This document shows, piece after piece, positions 16,447 to 25,660 of a stretch of 50,473 nucleotides of DNA. The DNA comes from Pinibacter soli (GTDB taxonomy: Bacteria; Bacteroidota; Bacteroidia; Chitinophagales; Chitinophagaceae). The DNA is taken from NCBI RefSeq assembly GCF_029961145.1, contig NZ_JASBRG010000006.1:1-50473 (forward strand), written 5' to 3'. Numbering within the stretch: the stretch's first letter is position 1; each line of letters opens with the position of its first letter. A program made the translations under genes and the position numbers. The notes beneath the pieces are model-generated. The model was not told the origin of the DNA. It made no database searches and was given only the letters and a program-made list of their open reading frames with translations.

Positions 16447-16788
16447 ATGAACTTAATTCTGAGAATCATTATAAGTGCAGTTGTCGCGTTTGGCCTTTCG
16501 TATATTTTATCAGGAGTACATATTGATAAATTCACGACAGCACTATTGGTAGCAGTCGTCTTGGGAATATTGAATGCTATTATAAAACCAATCATTGTAA
16601 TTCTTACTTTACCGATAACGATTTTTACTTTCGGTCTGTTTTTATTTGTCATCAATGCTGCCATCATTTTGATAGCGGCGAAATTTGTCCCGGGTTTTAA
16701 GGTGGATGGTTTTTGGTGGGCGCTACTGTTTAGCTTCCTGCTGTCGCTGATTACGTCTATATTCTACAGGCCTTCAAAAAATGAATAG
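16447..16788 (+). CDS. phage holin family 4-like small membrane protein (YvlD type)
   Basis: A 113-residue protein with four hydrophobic segments and the pattern LGILNAIIKPIIVILTLPIT, typical of the YvlD/Phage_holin_4_2 family. Despite the name it is a common chromosomal membrane protein of unknown role, often linked to envelope stress. No phage genes are nearby. Confidence 0.8.
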   Translation: MNLILRIIISAVVAFGLSYILSGVHIDKFTTALLVAVVLGILNAIIKPIIVILTLPITIFTFGLFLFVINAAIILIAAKFVPGFKVDGFWWALLFSFLLSLITSIFYRPSKNE

Positions 16789-16792
16789 CGTG

Positions 16793-16894
16793 AATAGTCA
16801 ATCGTGAATGGGTAGCCTACAATTCAGTTTTGCACTATAAAAATTTGGAGACTCCCATTCACGTTTCACGATTCGCGGTTCACGCCTCACACCT
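16793..16894. repeat. palindrome upstream of the E1 gene
   Basis: GTGAATAGTCAATCGTGAATGG on the left is mirrored on the right by CCATTCACGTTTCACGATTC and a second GTTCACGCC. It is one more member of the palindrome-per-gap pattern. Confidence 0.5.
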
Positions 16895-16918
16895 CGCCAC
16901 CACTCAAAACACTCCACC

Positions 16919-18916
16919 ATGCATTTCCACAGAAAGGATCTCACTAACGAACAACTGATCGATTTTTACAAAAGCATTTTACTTCCGCGGATGATCGAGG
17001 AGAAGATGTTGCTATTGTTGCGCCAGGGAAAAATCAGCAAATGGTTCAGTGGCATTGGCCAGGAGGCGATTGCCGTTGGTGTTGCGCTTGCCCTGCAGAA
17101 AGATGAATGGATCATGCCGTTGCATAGAAACCTTGGTGTTTTCACCACGCGGAATATGCCGCCGCATAAGTTATTTATGCAATGGCAGGGCAACAAAGAA
17201 GGGTACAGCAACGGACGGGAAAGGAGTTTTCATTTCGGCAGCAAAGAGCATCATATCTGTGGTATGATCTCGCATTTGGGTCCGCAACTTGCCGTGGCAG
17301 ATGGCGTAGCATTGGCGCATGTTCTAAAAAACGAAAACAAAGTGGCGCTTGCCTTTAGTGGGGAAGGCGGCACCAGCGAAGGCGATTTTCACGAAGCATT
17401 AAATGTGGCCGCCGTGTGGGACCTACCGGTTATTTTTTTAGTGGAAAATAATGGCTATGGTTTGAGTACGCCTGTTGATGAACAATTTCGCTGCCAAAGT
17501 ATTGTAGATAAAGCAAAGGGCTATGGAATGGAAGGCGTGCAGATTGACGGCAATAATTTGCTCACCGTTTATGATACAATTAAGGGCGTTCGGGAATACT
17601 GTATTGAAAACAAAAAGCCTTACCTCATCGAATGTATGACCTTTCGCATGCGAGGGCACGAAGAAGCGAGTGGTATTAAATATGTCCCGCCGCATTTATT
17701 AGAAGAATGGGCCCAGAAAGATCCGGTGAAAAAGTATGAGGAATATCTTGTACTGGAAAGCATTCTGGCTTACTCACAAATAGAAGCGATAAAAAAAGAA
17801 ACGAAGCAACATATTGAAGAAGAGCTTCACAAGGCAGAAGCGACAGAAGATTTTATAATTGATTCCGGTGTCGAGCTGAACGGCGTCTATGCACCAACAG
17901 CATCCAGCAATGACGTTCGTGTTTTGGAAAAAAATTCTGCGGAAGAGGATCAGTCAAAAGATATACGTTTCATAGATGCGATTCGTGATGCATTGGAGCA
18001 AAATCTTGAAAAACACGAGCACCTTGTTATCATGGGACAGGATATTGCAGCGTACGGTGGTGCATTTAAAATTACAGAAGGTTTTGTAGAAAAGTTTGGT
18101 AAAGCAAGAATACGCAACACTCCCATTTGCGAAAGCGCCATCGTGGGGGCCGCTCTGGGATTGAGTTTGGAAGGAAATAAGGCTGTGGTCGAAATGCAGT
18201 TTGCCGATTTTGTCACAATGGCCTTTAACCAGATCGTAAACAATCTCGCCAAAATTTATTACCGCTGGCAGCAAAATGCGGACGTTGTTATCCGTATGCC
18301 AACAGGTGCCGGCGTGGGCGCAGGACCATTTCACTCGCAAAGCAACGAAGCATGGTTTACCCACGTGCCGGGGTTGAAGGTTGTATATCCTTCCAATCCA
18401 TTTGATGCAAAAGGCTTGCTCACTGCTGCGATCAACGATCCGAATCCTGTTTTGTTTTTTGAGCATAAAGCATTGTACAGGAGTATTTCCGGCAAAGTGC
18501 CTGACGCGTATTACCAGGTTGAGATCGGCAAAGCCTTTCATGTACAGGAGGGCGAGGACCTTAGCATTATCACTTACGGTTTAGGCGTGCATTGGGCAAC
18601 GGAATATGCCGCGGAGAGTCATTTGTCAATCGACATTACCGACCTGAGAACTTTGCAGCCACTTGATTACGACGCCATTCGCGATGCAGTTAAGAAAACC
18701 GGAAAAGTGTTAATCCTTCACGAAGACACTTTGACTGGTGGCATTGGCGGTGAAATAGCAGCATGGATCGCTGAGCATTGCTTTGAGTGGCTTGATGCGC
18801 CTGTAATGCGTTGCGCTTCACTTGATACGCCGATTCCCTTCAATAAAGAACTCGAAAATAATTTCCTTGCAAAATCCCGGCTGGATGAGACTGTGCAGAG
18901 GTTGATGAAATTCTAG
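16919..18916 (+). CDS. fused 2-oxoacid dehydrogenase E1 (alpha-beta)
   Basis: A 665-residue protein joining both E1 halves. The alpha part (1 to about 320) has the thiamine diphosphate motif from GEG (148-150) to ENN (176-178). The beta part (from about 343) begins RFIDAIRDALEQNLE and has the GVGAGPFHSQ and HEDTLTGGIGGEIA segments of transketolase-fold beta subunits. Such fused E1 enzymes decarboxylate branched-chain 2-oxoacids or similar substrates and pass the acyl group to a lipoyl E2. They supply iso-branched acyl-CoA starters that are common in Bacteroidota lipids. No E2 or E3 gene lies adjacent. The stop codon lies within a family B palindrome arm. Confidence 0.88.
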   Translation: MHFHRKDLTNEQLIDFYKSILLPRMIEEKMLLLLRQGKISKWFSGIGQEAIAVGVALALQKDEWIMPLHRNLGVFTTRNMPPHKLFMQWQGNKEGYSNGRERSFHFGSKEHHICGMISHLGPQLAVADGVALAHVLKNENKVALAFSGEGGTSEGDFHEALNVAAVWDLPVIFLVENNGYGLSTPVDEQFRCQSIVDKAKGYGMEGVQIDGNNLLTVYDTIKGVREYCIENKKPYLIECMTFRMRGHEEASGIKYVPPHLLEEWAQKDPVKKYEEYLVLESILAYSQIEAIKKETKQHIEEELHKAEATEDFIIDSGVELNGVYAPTASSNDVRVLEKNSAEEDQSKDIRFIDAIRDALEQNLEKHEHLVIMGQDIAAYGGAFKITEGFVEKFGKARIRNTPICESAIVGAALGLSLEGNKAVVEMQFADFVTMAFNQIVNNLAKIYYRWQQNADVVIRMPTGAGVGAGPFHSQSNEAWFTHVPGLKVVYPSNPFDAKGLLTAAINDPNPVLFFEHKALYRSISGKVPDAYYQVEIGKAFHVQEGEDLSIITYGLGVHWATEYAAESHLSIDITDLRTLQPLDYDAIRDAVKKTGKVLILHEDTLTGGIGGEIAAWIAEHCFEWLDAPVMRCASLDTPIPFNKELENNFLAKSRLDETVQRLMKF

Positions 18917-19076
18917 AGAAAGGAGCGCAAAAACCAGAACGCAGATTTTCATGATTGTCATGATTTATTATGATTTTCTAAAAAATGATGCCGCTGACTT
19001 GTTTTCAAGAATCCTGACAAATCATGACAATCATGAAAATCTGCGTTCTGTTTTATATCTGCGTTCCTTTCTCTAG
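18913..19076. repeat. intergenic palindrome, family B, copy 2, including the E1 stop codon
   Basis: CTAGAGAAAGGAGCGCA at 18913-18929 is matched by TGCGTTCCTTTCTCTAG at 19060-19076. Inside, AACGCAGATTTTCATGATTG is mirrored by CAATCATGAAAATCTGCGTT. The TAG stop of the E1 gene (18914-18916) is part of the arm. The remaining gap to 19175 shows no gene. Confidence 0.75.
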
Positions 19077-19174
19077 CTTTACAGTGTCAACATAAAGTTC
19101 AAATTCCCCTTTATCCATTTCTACTTTACCTTGGCTCCGTACAGGAATATTTATTCATCTCAAAATTCCTGTTT

Positions 19175-19471
19175 ATGTACGTAGTTCGTGATGTTTTCCG
19201 CTTGCAATTCGGACATTATAAAGATGTCAAATCTTTACTGAAAGAAGTTCAGGGAAAGGACTTCATTCCGAATGCCAAATCAATGAGAATGCTGACGGAT
19301 TTTACAGGTGATTCTTACCGCCTCGTATTTGAAGCCGAATTCGATTCCCTTGCCTCATATGAAAAGGGCCTTCAATCCGGCATGGGAGAAAAAGACTGGC
19401 AAAAATGGTATGAACAGTTTAAACAACATGTAGTAAGCTCCTACCGGGAGATATTAAAAACCGAGGGATAG
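19175..19471 (+). CDS. small hypothetical protein, ABM/NIPSNAP-like fold possible
   Basis: A 98-residue acidic/basic mixed protein with no signal peptide or membrane segment. Its pattern (a beta strand YVVRDVFRLQFG, helix, beta strand SYRLVFEAEFDS, helix) resembles dimeric alpha-beta barrel proteins such as the antibiotic-biosynthesis monooxygenase or NIPSNAP groups. I do not recognise a specific family. It is flanked by palindromes on both sides and precedes the convergent pigment cluster. Confidence 0.6.
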   Translation: MYVVRDVFRLQFGHYKDVKSLLKEVQGKDFIPNAKSMRMLTDFTGDSYRLVFEAEFDSLASYEKGLQSGMGEKDWQKWYEQFKQHVVSSYREILKTEG

Positions 19472-19477
19472 CTTCTA

Positions 19478-19625
19478 TAGCACACAGATGACACGGATTA
19501 CACGGATATTTTGCGAACAAGTGAATAACTGAATGTCATTCATTAGTCCACAAAGGGTTATTCGCAAGTTTTTATCAAGAAAAATCAGTGTAAATCAGTC
19601 TAATCCGTGTCATCTGTGTGCTATC
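19478..19625. repeat. intergenic palindrome, family A, copy 2
   Basis: TAGCACACAGATGACACGGA (19478-19497) is mirrored by TCCGTGTCATCTGTGTGCTA (19604-19623). The middle is about 110 bases with minor mirrored steps. It separates the convergent 98-residue ORF and the dehydratase gene, where it may end both transcripts. Confidence 0.7.
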
Positions 19626-19631
19626 AAATCC

Positions 19632-20024
19632 CTAATTACGTTCTGCCAGTTCAATTTGCCTCACAAAGCTTCCTTTGAATTTAAAGAAGCATTTGTCGCC
19701 GTTCACGAGTTCTGCCTGCAACGAATATTGATTGTTTTCGGGCAGGGTGTATTTTATTTTTACTTGTAACGCTTTTGTCTCAAGCGGATTGATCACCAGG
19801 AGGAATTTTAGGTCAAGCGCCTTGGCTAAATTGGTGCTAATGTCGAGTGCATCTTCCAACACTTCTTTTACTACTTGCATCATGCAAACTCCCGGCACAA
19901 CTGGCTGTCCTGGAAAATGACCTTCGAATATTTTATGTTGTGGATTGAGTTCGATATCGGCAGTTATCAATTCCGGTTCAGAGTGCAAATGTCGTATGGT
20001 AAAAAAGTCGTTGAGTAAGATCAT
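19632..20024 (-). CDS. 3-hydroxyacyl-ACP dehydratase, FabZ/ApeI-like
   Basis: A 130-residue single-hotdog protein with the FabZ loop FEGHFPGQPVVPGV, which carries the catalytic His36. The acidic partner usually found five residues after PG (Glu in FabZ, Asp in FabA) is a Gln here (CMMQVV, residue 50). The second dehydratase of this cluster (32027-32473) has the converse defect, so the two may share an active site as in the ApeI-ApeP pair of aryl polyene systems. It is the last gene of the minus-strand pigment cluster and is separated from the lipoprotein gene by a family B palindrome. Confidence 0.8.
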   Translation of the reverse strand: MILLNDFFTIRHLHSEPELITADIELNPQHKIFEGHFPGQPVVPGVCMMQVVKEVLEDALDISTNLAKALDLKFLLVINPLETKALQVKIKYTLPENNQYSLQAELVNGDKCFFKFKGSFVRQIELAERN

Positions 20025-20040
20025 AAAACTAAAGGTAGAG

Positions 20041-20184
20041 AATGGAACGCAAAAAACAGAACGCAGATTCTCATGATTGTCATGATTTTTTATGATCCTT
20101 TTTTAAGAGTGTCGCTAAAACATTGAAATCAAATTCTAGATTATCTTGACAAATCATGACAATCATAATAATCTGCGTTCTTTG
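20041..20184. repeat. intergenic palindrome, family B, copy 3
   Basis: GAACGCAGATTCTCATGATT near 20059 is mirrored by AATCATAATAATCTGCGTTC ending near 20180. It lies between two co-directional cluster genes, so part of the operon may terminate or be processed here. Confidence 0.65.
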
Positions 20185-20187
20185 TCT

Positions 20188-20811
20188 TTATTCGTCCTTC
20201 AGCTTTTTCAATCCAATTTCGAAGCTGAACATTTTATGTGATACGCCTATGGTATCCGGCACTCCGTTCTCATAGTCTTTCATAATTACAGACACGATGG
20301 TTTTGCGGCTGGAGGCATTTTCTATGCGAAGTAATTCCTTGCAGGAAGGTTCGGTAATGTAGTAGTTGTAACCTTTGGTGGCAGTGAAGCGGTGATAGAA
20401 AGAGCTGTCTCTTGTAAATATTTTTTCGCTTTGCCAGTTCAGAGTGTTCATCAACACAAGTTCAAAATCTTTGCGCAGCGTTTTGATCACTGCTTTCTTG
20501 TTCATTTTATCAAAGACATAATGCGCAGTAAACGCGCCGTCTTTCTTCCATTCGAAATCGAAAAACTTAAATCCCATTTCATTGGAAAATAAAATGCGCA
20601 TGCTGCTGTCCGGCATTTGTTTGATGAGCAGAATGCCGCTCAAGTGCTTGCCCACAACATCTACCTGCGTTTTGTACAACGCTCTTGTGAACTGCGGGGT
20701 GAATTTTTGTATACAGCCTTTTGTGTCATCGTTGGTGCTTTGCAAGCTTTTGTAAGAAGACTTGCAGGCAAACAAAATGCACAAGAAACTACTTAATAGT
20801 AAATAACGCAT
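20188..20811 (-). CDS. small lipoprotein of the pigment cluster
   Basis: A 207-residue protein with a lipoprotein signal peptide (MRYLLLSSFLCILFAC, lipobox LFAC), so acylated and probably outer-membrane linked. The remainder is a beta-rich domain (for example SGILLIKQMPDSSMRILFSNEMGFKFFDF) resembling lipocalin/LolB-like folds. Aryl polyene clusters of proteobacteria carry a DUF3261 lipoprotein in the same place beside a LolA-like gene. This is probably the Bacteroidota counterpart, though I cannot align it with certainty. It overlaps the LolA gene by 23 bases, so translation is likely coupled. Confidence 0.65.
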   Translation of the reverse strand: MRYLLLSSFLCILFACKSSYKSLQSTNDDTKGCIQKFTPQFTRALYKTQVDVVGKHLSGILLIKQMPDSSMRILFSNEMGFKFFDFEWKKDGAFTAHYVFDKMNKKAVIKTLRKDFELVLMNTLNWQSEKIFTRDSSFYHRFTATKGYNYYITEPSCKELLRIENASSRKTIVSVIMKDYENGVPDTIGVSHKMFSFEIGLKKLKDE

Positions 20812-21436
20812 CAGGCAAGTTGGTGTTCATTTCCTTGTTTACAAAACTAATCGCGGTATTGTCTCCGGAAGGCTCAAGCATATCAATTTTGGAGACTGAG
20901 AAATCTTTTTTCGCGATCGTCATATCGATGTTCTTAAAAAAATCTTTAAGGTTTTTGCTTGTTGGCGTAAGCTCCACCAAATAGTTCTGCCCGCTTTCAA
21001 AGACCTTCATTGTAAAGTCCTTATTATCCAGGGCCGTACCTTGTATACAATCAACGGTTATTTTGTTGATCTGTTGAAATAGTTTGTTGGATTTTGTAGA
21101 GATCTTATTTTCCTTCTGGCCATCTTTGATATACACAGTGCTTCCGTTCATGATCATCAGGTATTGAAACGGCGACGTGTATTCCATGCGCACGAGATTT
21201 TCTTTTTTGAAGTAAAACTTTCCTTTAGAAGTAATTTTTTCTGAAAGCATGCTCAGGTTTTTCTCCTGTACAAAATCGCTTTTTATGCTTTGCGTTTTTT
21301 GTGCTGCAGCGGCAAATTGTTGCTTGAAAGAAGCGACATCTGTTACAGCTTTATAGCCCGGATACTGCGCTGACGCAGCGAGAGAAAACACAAAACCAAC
21401 TATCAGAAAGAAATATTTATGCATATGCTTTTTCAT
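20789..21436 (-). CDS. LolA-like periplasmic carrier protein
   Basis: A 215-residue protein with a signal peptide ending ...AASAQ and a LolA-type beta half-barrel. The segment KGKFYFKKENLVRMEYTSP matches LolA's GxFxYxxPxxxRWxY region. LolA proteins ferry lipidated cargo from the inner to the outer membrane. This paralogue probably carries the pigment lipid rather than lipoproteins, judged from its location between a deacetylase and a lipoprotein gene. It overlaps its upstream neighbour by 20 bases. The ATG at 21424 (MHKYFF) is an alternative start. Confidence 0.8.
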   Translation of the reverse strand: MKKHMHKYFFLIVGFVFSLAASAQYPGYKAVTDVASFKQQFAAAAQKTQSIKSDFVQEKNLSMLSEKITSKGKFYFKKENLVRMEYTSPFQYLMIMNGSTVYIKDGQKENKISTKSNKLFQQINKITVDCIQGTALDNKDFTMKVFESGQNYLVELTPTSKNLKDFFKNIDMTIAKKDFSVSKIDMLEPSGDNTAISFVNKEMNTNLPDALFTIK

Positions 21437-22190
21437 TGATCATTTTATCGAGCCTTACAAATTCATATCCTTGCTTTTTCGCGAAGTTTATGAATTGCGG
21501 CAGTACCGCAAAGGTAGTTTTACTTGTGTCGTGAAGTAAAACAATGGCGCCCGGTTTTAGCAATTGTTGTAGTTTTTCCAGCAATTTAACTTCTTCTTTT
21601 ATCACTGTATCCAGCGAACGGATGTTCCAGCCGATTGCTTTAAAATTTCCTCGTTTTAATGCTTTGTTCATTGGCGGCGTGGTTACCCCGTACGGTGGTC
21701 GGAATAATCTGGGTTTAAGACCGATAGCTCTTTCAGTTTCCGCATTCATTTGTTCAATGTCTGCCTGCATTTGAGGCGCCATCAGCATATCAAACCAAAA
21801 ACCGTGTGAATAACTGTGATTGCCAATTATGTGTCCTTCTTCGTGAATGCGCTGCAACAGCGATTCATTTCCTGCAATTCTATTTCCAATGCAAAAAAAT
21901 GTTCCGGGAACGTTGTGTGATTTCAATATGTCCAATATCGCAGGAGTATATTCAACTGCTGGGCCATCGTCAAAGGTTAAGGCAATTTGCTTTTTGGAGC
22001 TGTCGCCATCGCAAATTGTTTTCAAATAAAAATTGGAGCCTACATAATAAGATCCGTAAAACAATATCAACGAGTAAACGATAAATAGCAATATGTATAC
22101 ATGCCGCGGCATTCCATATTTCGTATGCAGATACACCAACGCCGCCAATACCAGAATGAAAAAAATATTCGTGTTTCTAAAGTTTAGCAC
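21417..22190 (-). CDS. polysaccharide deacetylase (NodB-like), membrane anchored
   Basis: A 257-residue protein with two N-terminal membrane segments followed by a NodB homology domain. Motifs in order are ALTFDDGP (catalytic Asp and metal Asp), HIIGNHSYSH (metal His pair), LFRPPYG and IVLLHD. Such enzymes remove N-acetyl groups from sugars in the envelope. In flexirubin clusters a member of this family is common, suggesting that the polyene is attached to an N-acetylated carrier. That role is inferred. It overlaps the ketosynthase-like gene by seven bases and lolA by 20. Confidence 0.85.
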   Translation of the reverse strand: MLNFRNTNIFFILVLAALVYLHTKYGMPRHVYILLFIVYSLILFYGSYYVGSNFYLKTICDGDSSKKQIALTFDDGPAVEYTPAILDILKSHNVPGTFFCIGNRIAGNESLLQRIHEEGHIIGNHSYSHGFWFDMLMAPQMQADIEQMNAETERAIGLKPRLFRPPYGVTTPPMNKALKRGNFKAIGWNIRSLDTVIKEEVKLLEKLQQLLKPGAIVLLHDTSKTTFAVLPQFINFAKKQGYEFVRLDKMINEKAYA

Positions 22191-23218
22191 GCTGTTACCA
22201 ATTGTAAAGTGTGATGAATGTTTTGATAATGGTTGTAAATAAGTATGTGCTTTATGGTCTTGACCGCCTTATCCGAAGGCAATTGCTGATGCTTTGCAAT
22301 ATTAGCTGCCAGCCACAATGCGTAGGCACTTGATGTAGGAAACTCGCCGCACCATTGCTTATAGGAGATGCTGGTTTTATCAGAAAAAACATTTTCTTCC
22401 AATTGGCTGTACACTTTATCATTTTGCACATCACCGTTCTTTCCGTTGATTATTACATCGACATCATTTATTGACAATCCGTTTAAGGAGAGAAACTTAT
22501 TGATGCGATCAATAATTGCATTACTACCTATGGGTTTGTAGAACATAGTAACGTCGATAAGTATGGCATAGTCATTTTCCGATGCTTTCTTATTCATCAG
22601 GAAAAAAACGGCGCCTTCACCTGCAATTGTACCTTTTGTATGTTGGGAAAAAAGTTCCTCTGAATTTGCAACATTATTTTTATACAGATCAAAGCGGTTC
22701 AAAATTTTGTGGCTCGCGTCGGTGATTTCATCTGCCGCGCCAACCAGCACATGCTCTGCATCGTTTTCATTCATCAGCATAATGGCATCCTGCAATGCGC
22801 TTTCAAAAGAAAAACCACGGTGCACGAAAGTATTGTTGTAGCAATGCGTTTTCAGCAGCAAAGCAATTTGTCCGGAAACTGTGTTGTGCGTGGATTGAAT
22901 AAAGTTTGTCGGTGTAAGCATTGTTTCATTTTGCTCCACCAGTTTTTTCAGAAACACTCCAGTATCTTCCAGGCAACCATAGGCCGTGCCCATTGTAATT
23001 GCGTCTGGCTTTTCAAGACCTGCCTCTTTCATACATGCCATTGCAGCAGCAACGCCCATTTTTATGATGCGTCCCATACGCCTTGCAATGTTCGGGTTAA
23101 CGAATTCTGTAATATCCGCATCTGCAGCCTTCAAATGGTTGCTGGTATATTCAACCGTTTGCGAAAGCTGATTGAAATCTGTTTGTGGTGATATATTGCC
23201 GAGGGCTTGTATGTACAT
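22184..23218 (-). CDS. Cys-less ketosynthase, chain length factor-like
   Basis: A 344-residue thiolase-fold protein of the Ketoacyl-synt_2/CLF type. Where ketosynthases have the nucleophile (TACSS or similar) it reads HRGFSFESAL. The HGTGT position reads INGKNGD, and the final GH motif is missing (CGEFPTSSAYAL). It cannot condense by itself and is probably the structural partner of one of the active ketosynthases, like ApeC or the type II polyketide chain length factors. The start at 23218 (MYIQALGNISPQ) fits the family's first strand. Confidence 0.8.
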   Translation of the reverse strand: MYIQALGNISPQTDFNQLSQTVEYTSNHLKAADADITEFVNPNIARRMGRIIKMGVAAAMACMKEAGLEKPDAITMGTAYGCLEDTGVFLKKLVEQNETMLTPTNFIQSTHNTVSGQIALLLKTHCYNNTFVHRGFSFESALQDAIMLMNENDAEHVLVGAADEITDASHKILNRFDLYKNNVANSEELFSQHTKGTIAGEGAVFFLMNKKASENDYAILIDVTMFYKPIGSNAIIDRINKFLSLNGLSINDVDVIINGKNGDVQNDKVYSQLEENVFSDKTSISYKQWCGEFPTSSAYALWLAANIAKHQQLPSDKAVKTIKHILIYNHYQNIHHTLQLVTAC

Positions 23219-23246
23219 TGGAATAAAAGTAATTAAAAAACGTTTT

Positions 23247-24413
23247 TCACGATGTTTTTTCCAGTTTGCTCTGCGCTGATCGCTTTTCCAGTTTTCCCTT
23301 CAGATTCAAAAAATAATTCTCGAAATATTTTTTCGAAAGATAGGACACCAACAGCACCGCCGGAATAACCACTATATAAAAAACAATGTTACTTAACACC
23401 GGATTTATTTGCACCAGGTATTTTTTCAGAAATAAAATAAGGGCAAAAATGACAAGCATGTGGTACATGTAAATGCCGTATGAAATTTCACCGAAGGTGG
23501 ATAACAAACGGCTTTTGATTTTCAAGATGCCGCTATCTACGGATGAAACATCCAATATTAAATGCAGAAACAAGAAGTTGATGAAAAGTGCTGATACAAC
23601 AGGCGTTTTGAAAACTATGTTCCAGATCGCATTGTCAATATTTGCATGGAATATCAAATACATGGCCAACGTAAAATACACTACAGCTTGTACGGGCTTC
23701 TTAAACAAAGCCAGTCGCTGTAATTTTTCTCCGTGGTAAAATAAAAAGTAAGCGCCTAAACCGCCAATAGCCATTGACTCAAATTGAAATATGCTTACCA
23801 CATAAGCAAACAGTTCGCTGTGTATTGCGTACATCGAAAGCAAGGTCAGCAATATTTTGATGGCGATAACGGAGAGCAAAACAATCAGTATTCTATGCTT
23901 CAGTCCTTTGAAAAGGGGGGCCCAAATAAGATAGAAGACTTCCTCCACTCCAATGGACCAAAGTGGCTCCAGTAAATGATGCCCGAAAAAAAATGTTACA
24001 AGGCCGGGTAAAAAAAACAAAAAGTAAAACCATGTTTGCCCAAACGTATAGGGCATTGTATAATCTACTTTTAAAACATGGAACGCAAATGGCAATAATA
24101 TCGCACCGATAAGTACAAGTAAAAAATATAGTGGCCAGATGCGGAGCATTCTTTTAATGTAGAATGTTTTGATGCTGATGGTTTCTGTTTTAAAACTTTC
24201 CTTCAATAAAAGATAAGTAATCAAAAAACCGCTTAGTACAAAGAAGAATGTAACAGCGTTGTTTCCATTTTTGAAAAGTCCGAGCCATTCAAGATTGGGC
24301 AGGCCATTTTTGTATTTGATGGCTTCGGAATGATGCATCAATACTAATAACGCGGCAAAAAATCTCAAAGGGTTTAGCCCCTCAAAAAAGGTAATACTCT
24401 GGTATTTGGTCAT
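23247..24413 (-). CDS. acyltransferase-3 family membrane protein of the pigment cluster
   Basis: A 388-residue protein with about ten membrane segments and the family signatures LVLMHHSEAI (TM1 His), FFFVLSGFLITYLLLKE and IKRMLRIWPLYF. The tail is short and Lys-rich. It is more like OafA/ExoZ enzymes that acylate envelope sugars or lipids than soluble transferases. Lying between a CLF-like gene and a ketosynthase gene, it may transfer the finished polyene or a fatty acid in the pigment ester. Substrate inferred from context only. Confidence 0.78.
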   Translation of the reverse strand: MTKYQSITFFEGLNPLRFFAALLVLMHHSEAIKYKNGLPNLEWLGLFKNGNNAVTFFFVLSGFLITYLLLKESFKTETISIKTFYIKRMLRIWPLYFLLVLIGAILLPFAFHVLKVDYTMPYTFGQTWFYFLFFLPGLVTFFFGHHLLEPLWSIGVEEVFYLIWAPLFKGLKHRILIVLLSVIAIKILLTLLSMYAIHSELFAYVVSIFQFESMAIGGLGAYFLFYHGEKLQRLALFKKPVQAVVYFTLAMYLIFHANIDNAIWNIVFKTPVVSALFINFLFLHLILDVSSVDSGILKIKSRLLSTFGEISYGIYMYHMLVIFALILFLKKYLVQINPVLSNIVFYIVVIPAVLLVSYLSKKYFENYFLNLKGKLEKRSAQSKLEKTS

Positions 24414-24438
24414 GGCCCTGTAAAAATAGGGCCTAGAA

Positions 24439-25635
24439 CTATACTTTCGAAAAAATCAGTGACGAGCAATTGCCGCCAAATCCAAATGAATTTGACAATA
24501 CGTTCTTTACGTCCTGGCGGATCAATTGTGTTTCCGGGGCAAATGGCTGGTCAGCTATTTGAGTTTCGAAGCGAAGGTTTGGATAAATAAGCCCGTGTTT
24601 AATAGCAAGTGAAGCGAACACAGCTTCTACGCCGCCGCTTGCACCCAGCGTGTGACCAGTGTACGCTTTCGTGGAACTTAGTTTGGGATAGTGCGGATCA
24701 AACAATCTTTTGATGGCGGTTCCTTCTGCGCTGTCGTTATTTTGCGTTCCGGTGCCATGAAGATTTATGTAATCGATGTCGGCTAATCGCAACCCGCTTC
24801 TTTCCAAAGCCCCTTTCATGGCGAGGTATGAACCTGTGCCATCGGGCGAGGAGGCGGTTTGGTGATATGCGTCGTTTGCATTGCAATAAGCGCTGAGTTT
24901 GCAGTAAGGTTGCTTGCTTAATGTTTTCATCACTCTTTCTGAAACCAGCACCACATAAGCCGCGCCTTCGCCCAGATTCAGGCCCTTTCTATTTTCATCA
25001 AAGGGTTTGCATGGTTCCTTATCTAGGATCATGAGTGTATTGAACCCGTTGAGTGTGAATTTTGTCAGCGCGTCTGCGCCGCCGGCAATGGCAATATCAA
25101 GAATGCCGTTCCTGATCAATCTCGCTCCATAGAAAATACTATTGGCGGAAGAAGAACAGGCAGTGCTTATGGTGGTGATATAATCCGTTGCGCCCAACTG
25201 CTCGGCTACAATTTCCGTTGCACTGCCGCATTCGTGATTCGCTATATCCCGCAATTTTCCTTTGGAAGTGTCTTGCAGAAACTCTTTGTAAAAATCTTCT
25301 GTTTTATCCATGCCGCCAACGGTGTTGGCGCTTATGAAACCAACTTTCCAATCAGCAATATTTTCTATTGCCGTATCAGCCAGTGCTTCTTTTGCTGCAA
25401 TGGCGCTAAGCAACGCTGTTCTGGTTAATGATGCCGGCATTCCTGCCATCTCAGCCAGCTGCCTGTTGCTTTTTTTCACTTCGGCAACAGGCAACTCGTG
25501 TTTGTGGGCCGATTGCATGTAGCGCATTTCGGCAATGCCGTCTGCTCTGTTTTGTAGCGCATCAAGACATTCCTGTACATTGTTACCAATGGCAGAAATG
25601 ATTCCCAGTCCTTGTATGTAAATGTTATTGCTCAT
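24439..25635 (-). CDS. beta-ketoacyl-ACP synthase II-type (catalytic)
   Basis: A 398-residue ketosynthase with Cys160 in STACSSSANS, the first His in LHGTGTQNNDSAE and the second in YTGHTLGASGG, so a complete Cys-His-His site. It would extend the polyene chain by decarboxylative condensation with malonyl-ACP. The ACP gene ends 25 bases upstream, and a CLF-like gene follows after the acyltransferase, so this is a good candidate for the KS of a KS/CLF heterodimer. Confidence 0.9.
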   Translation of the reverse strand: MSNNIYIQGLGIISAIGNNVQECLDALQNRADGIAEMRYMQSAHKHELPVAEVKKSNRQLAEMAGMPASLTRTALLSAIAAKEALADTAIENIADWKVGFISANTVGGMDKTEDFYKEFLQDTSKGKLRDIANHECGSATEIVAEQLGATDYITTISTACSSSANSIFYGARLIRNGILDIAIAGGADALTKFTLNGFNTLMILDKEPCKPFDENRKGLNLGEGAAYVVLVSERVMKTLSKQPYCKLSAYCNANDAYHQTASSPDGTGSYLAMKGALERSGLRLADIDYINLHGTGTQNNDSAEGTAIKRLFDPHYPKLSSTKAYTGHTLGASGGVEAVFASLAIKHGLIYPNLRFETQIADQPFAPETQLIRQDVKNVLSNSFGFGGNCSSLIFSKV

Positions 25636-25660
25636 TCAGCGCCGGCAGTCTTTAATATTA

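Noticed and set aside
16447-16788. Prophage remnant because of the holin-family gene
   Set aside because: The YvlD-type holin family is widespread on chromosomes and no other phage genes are present.
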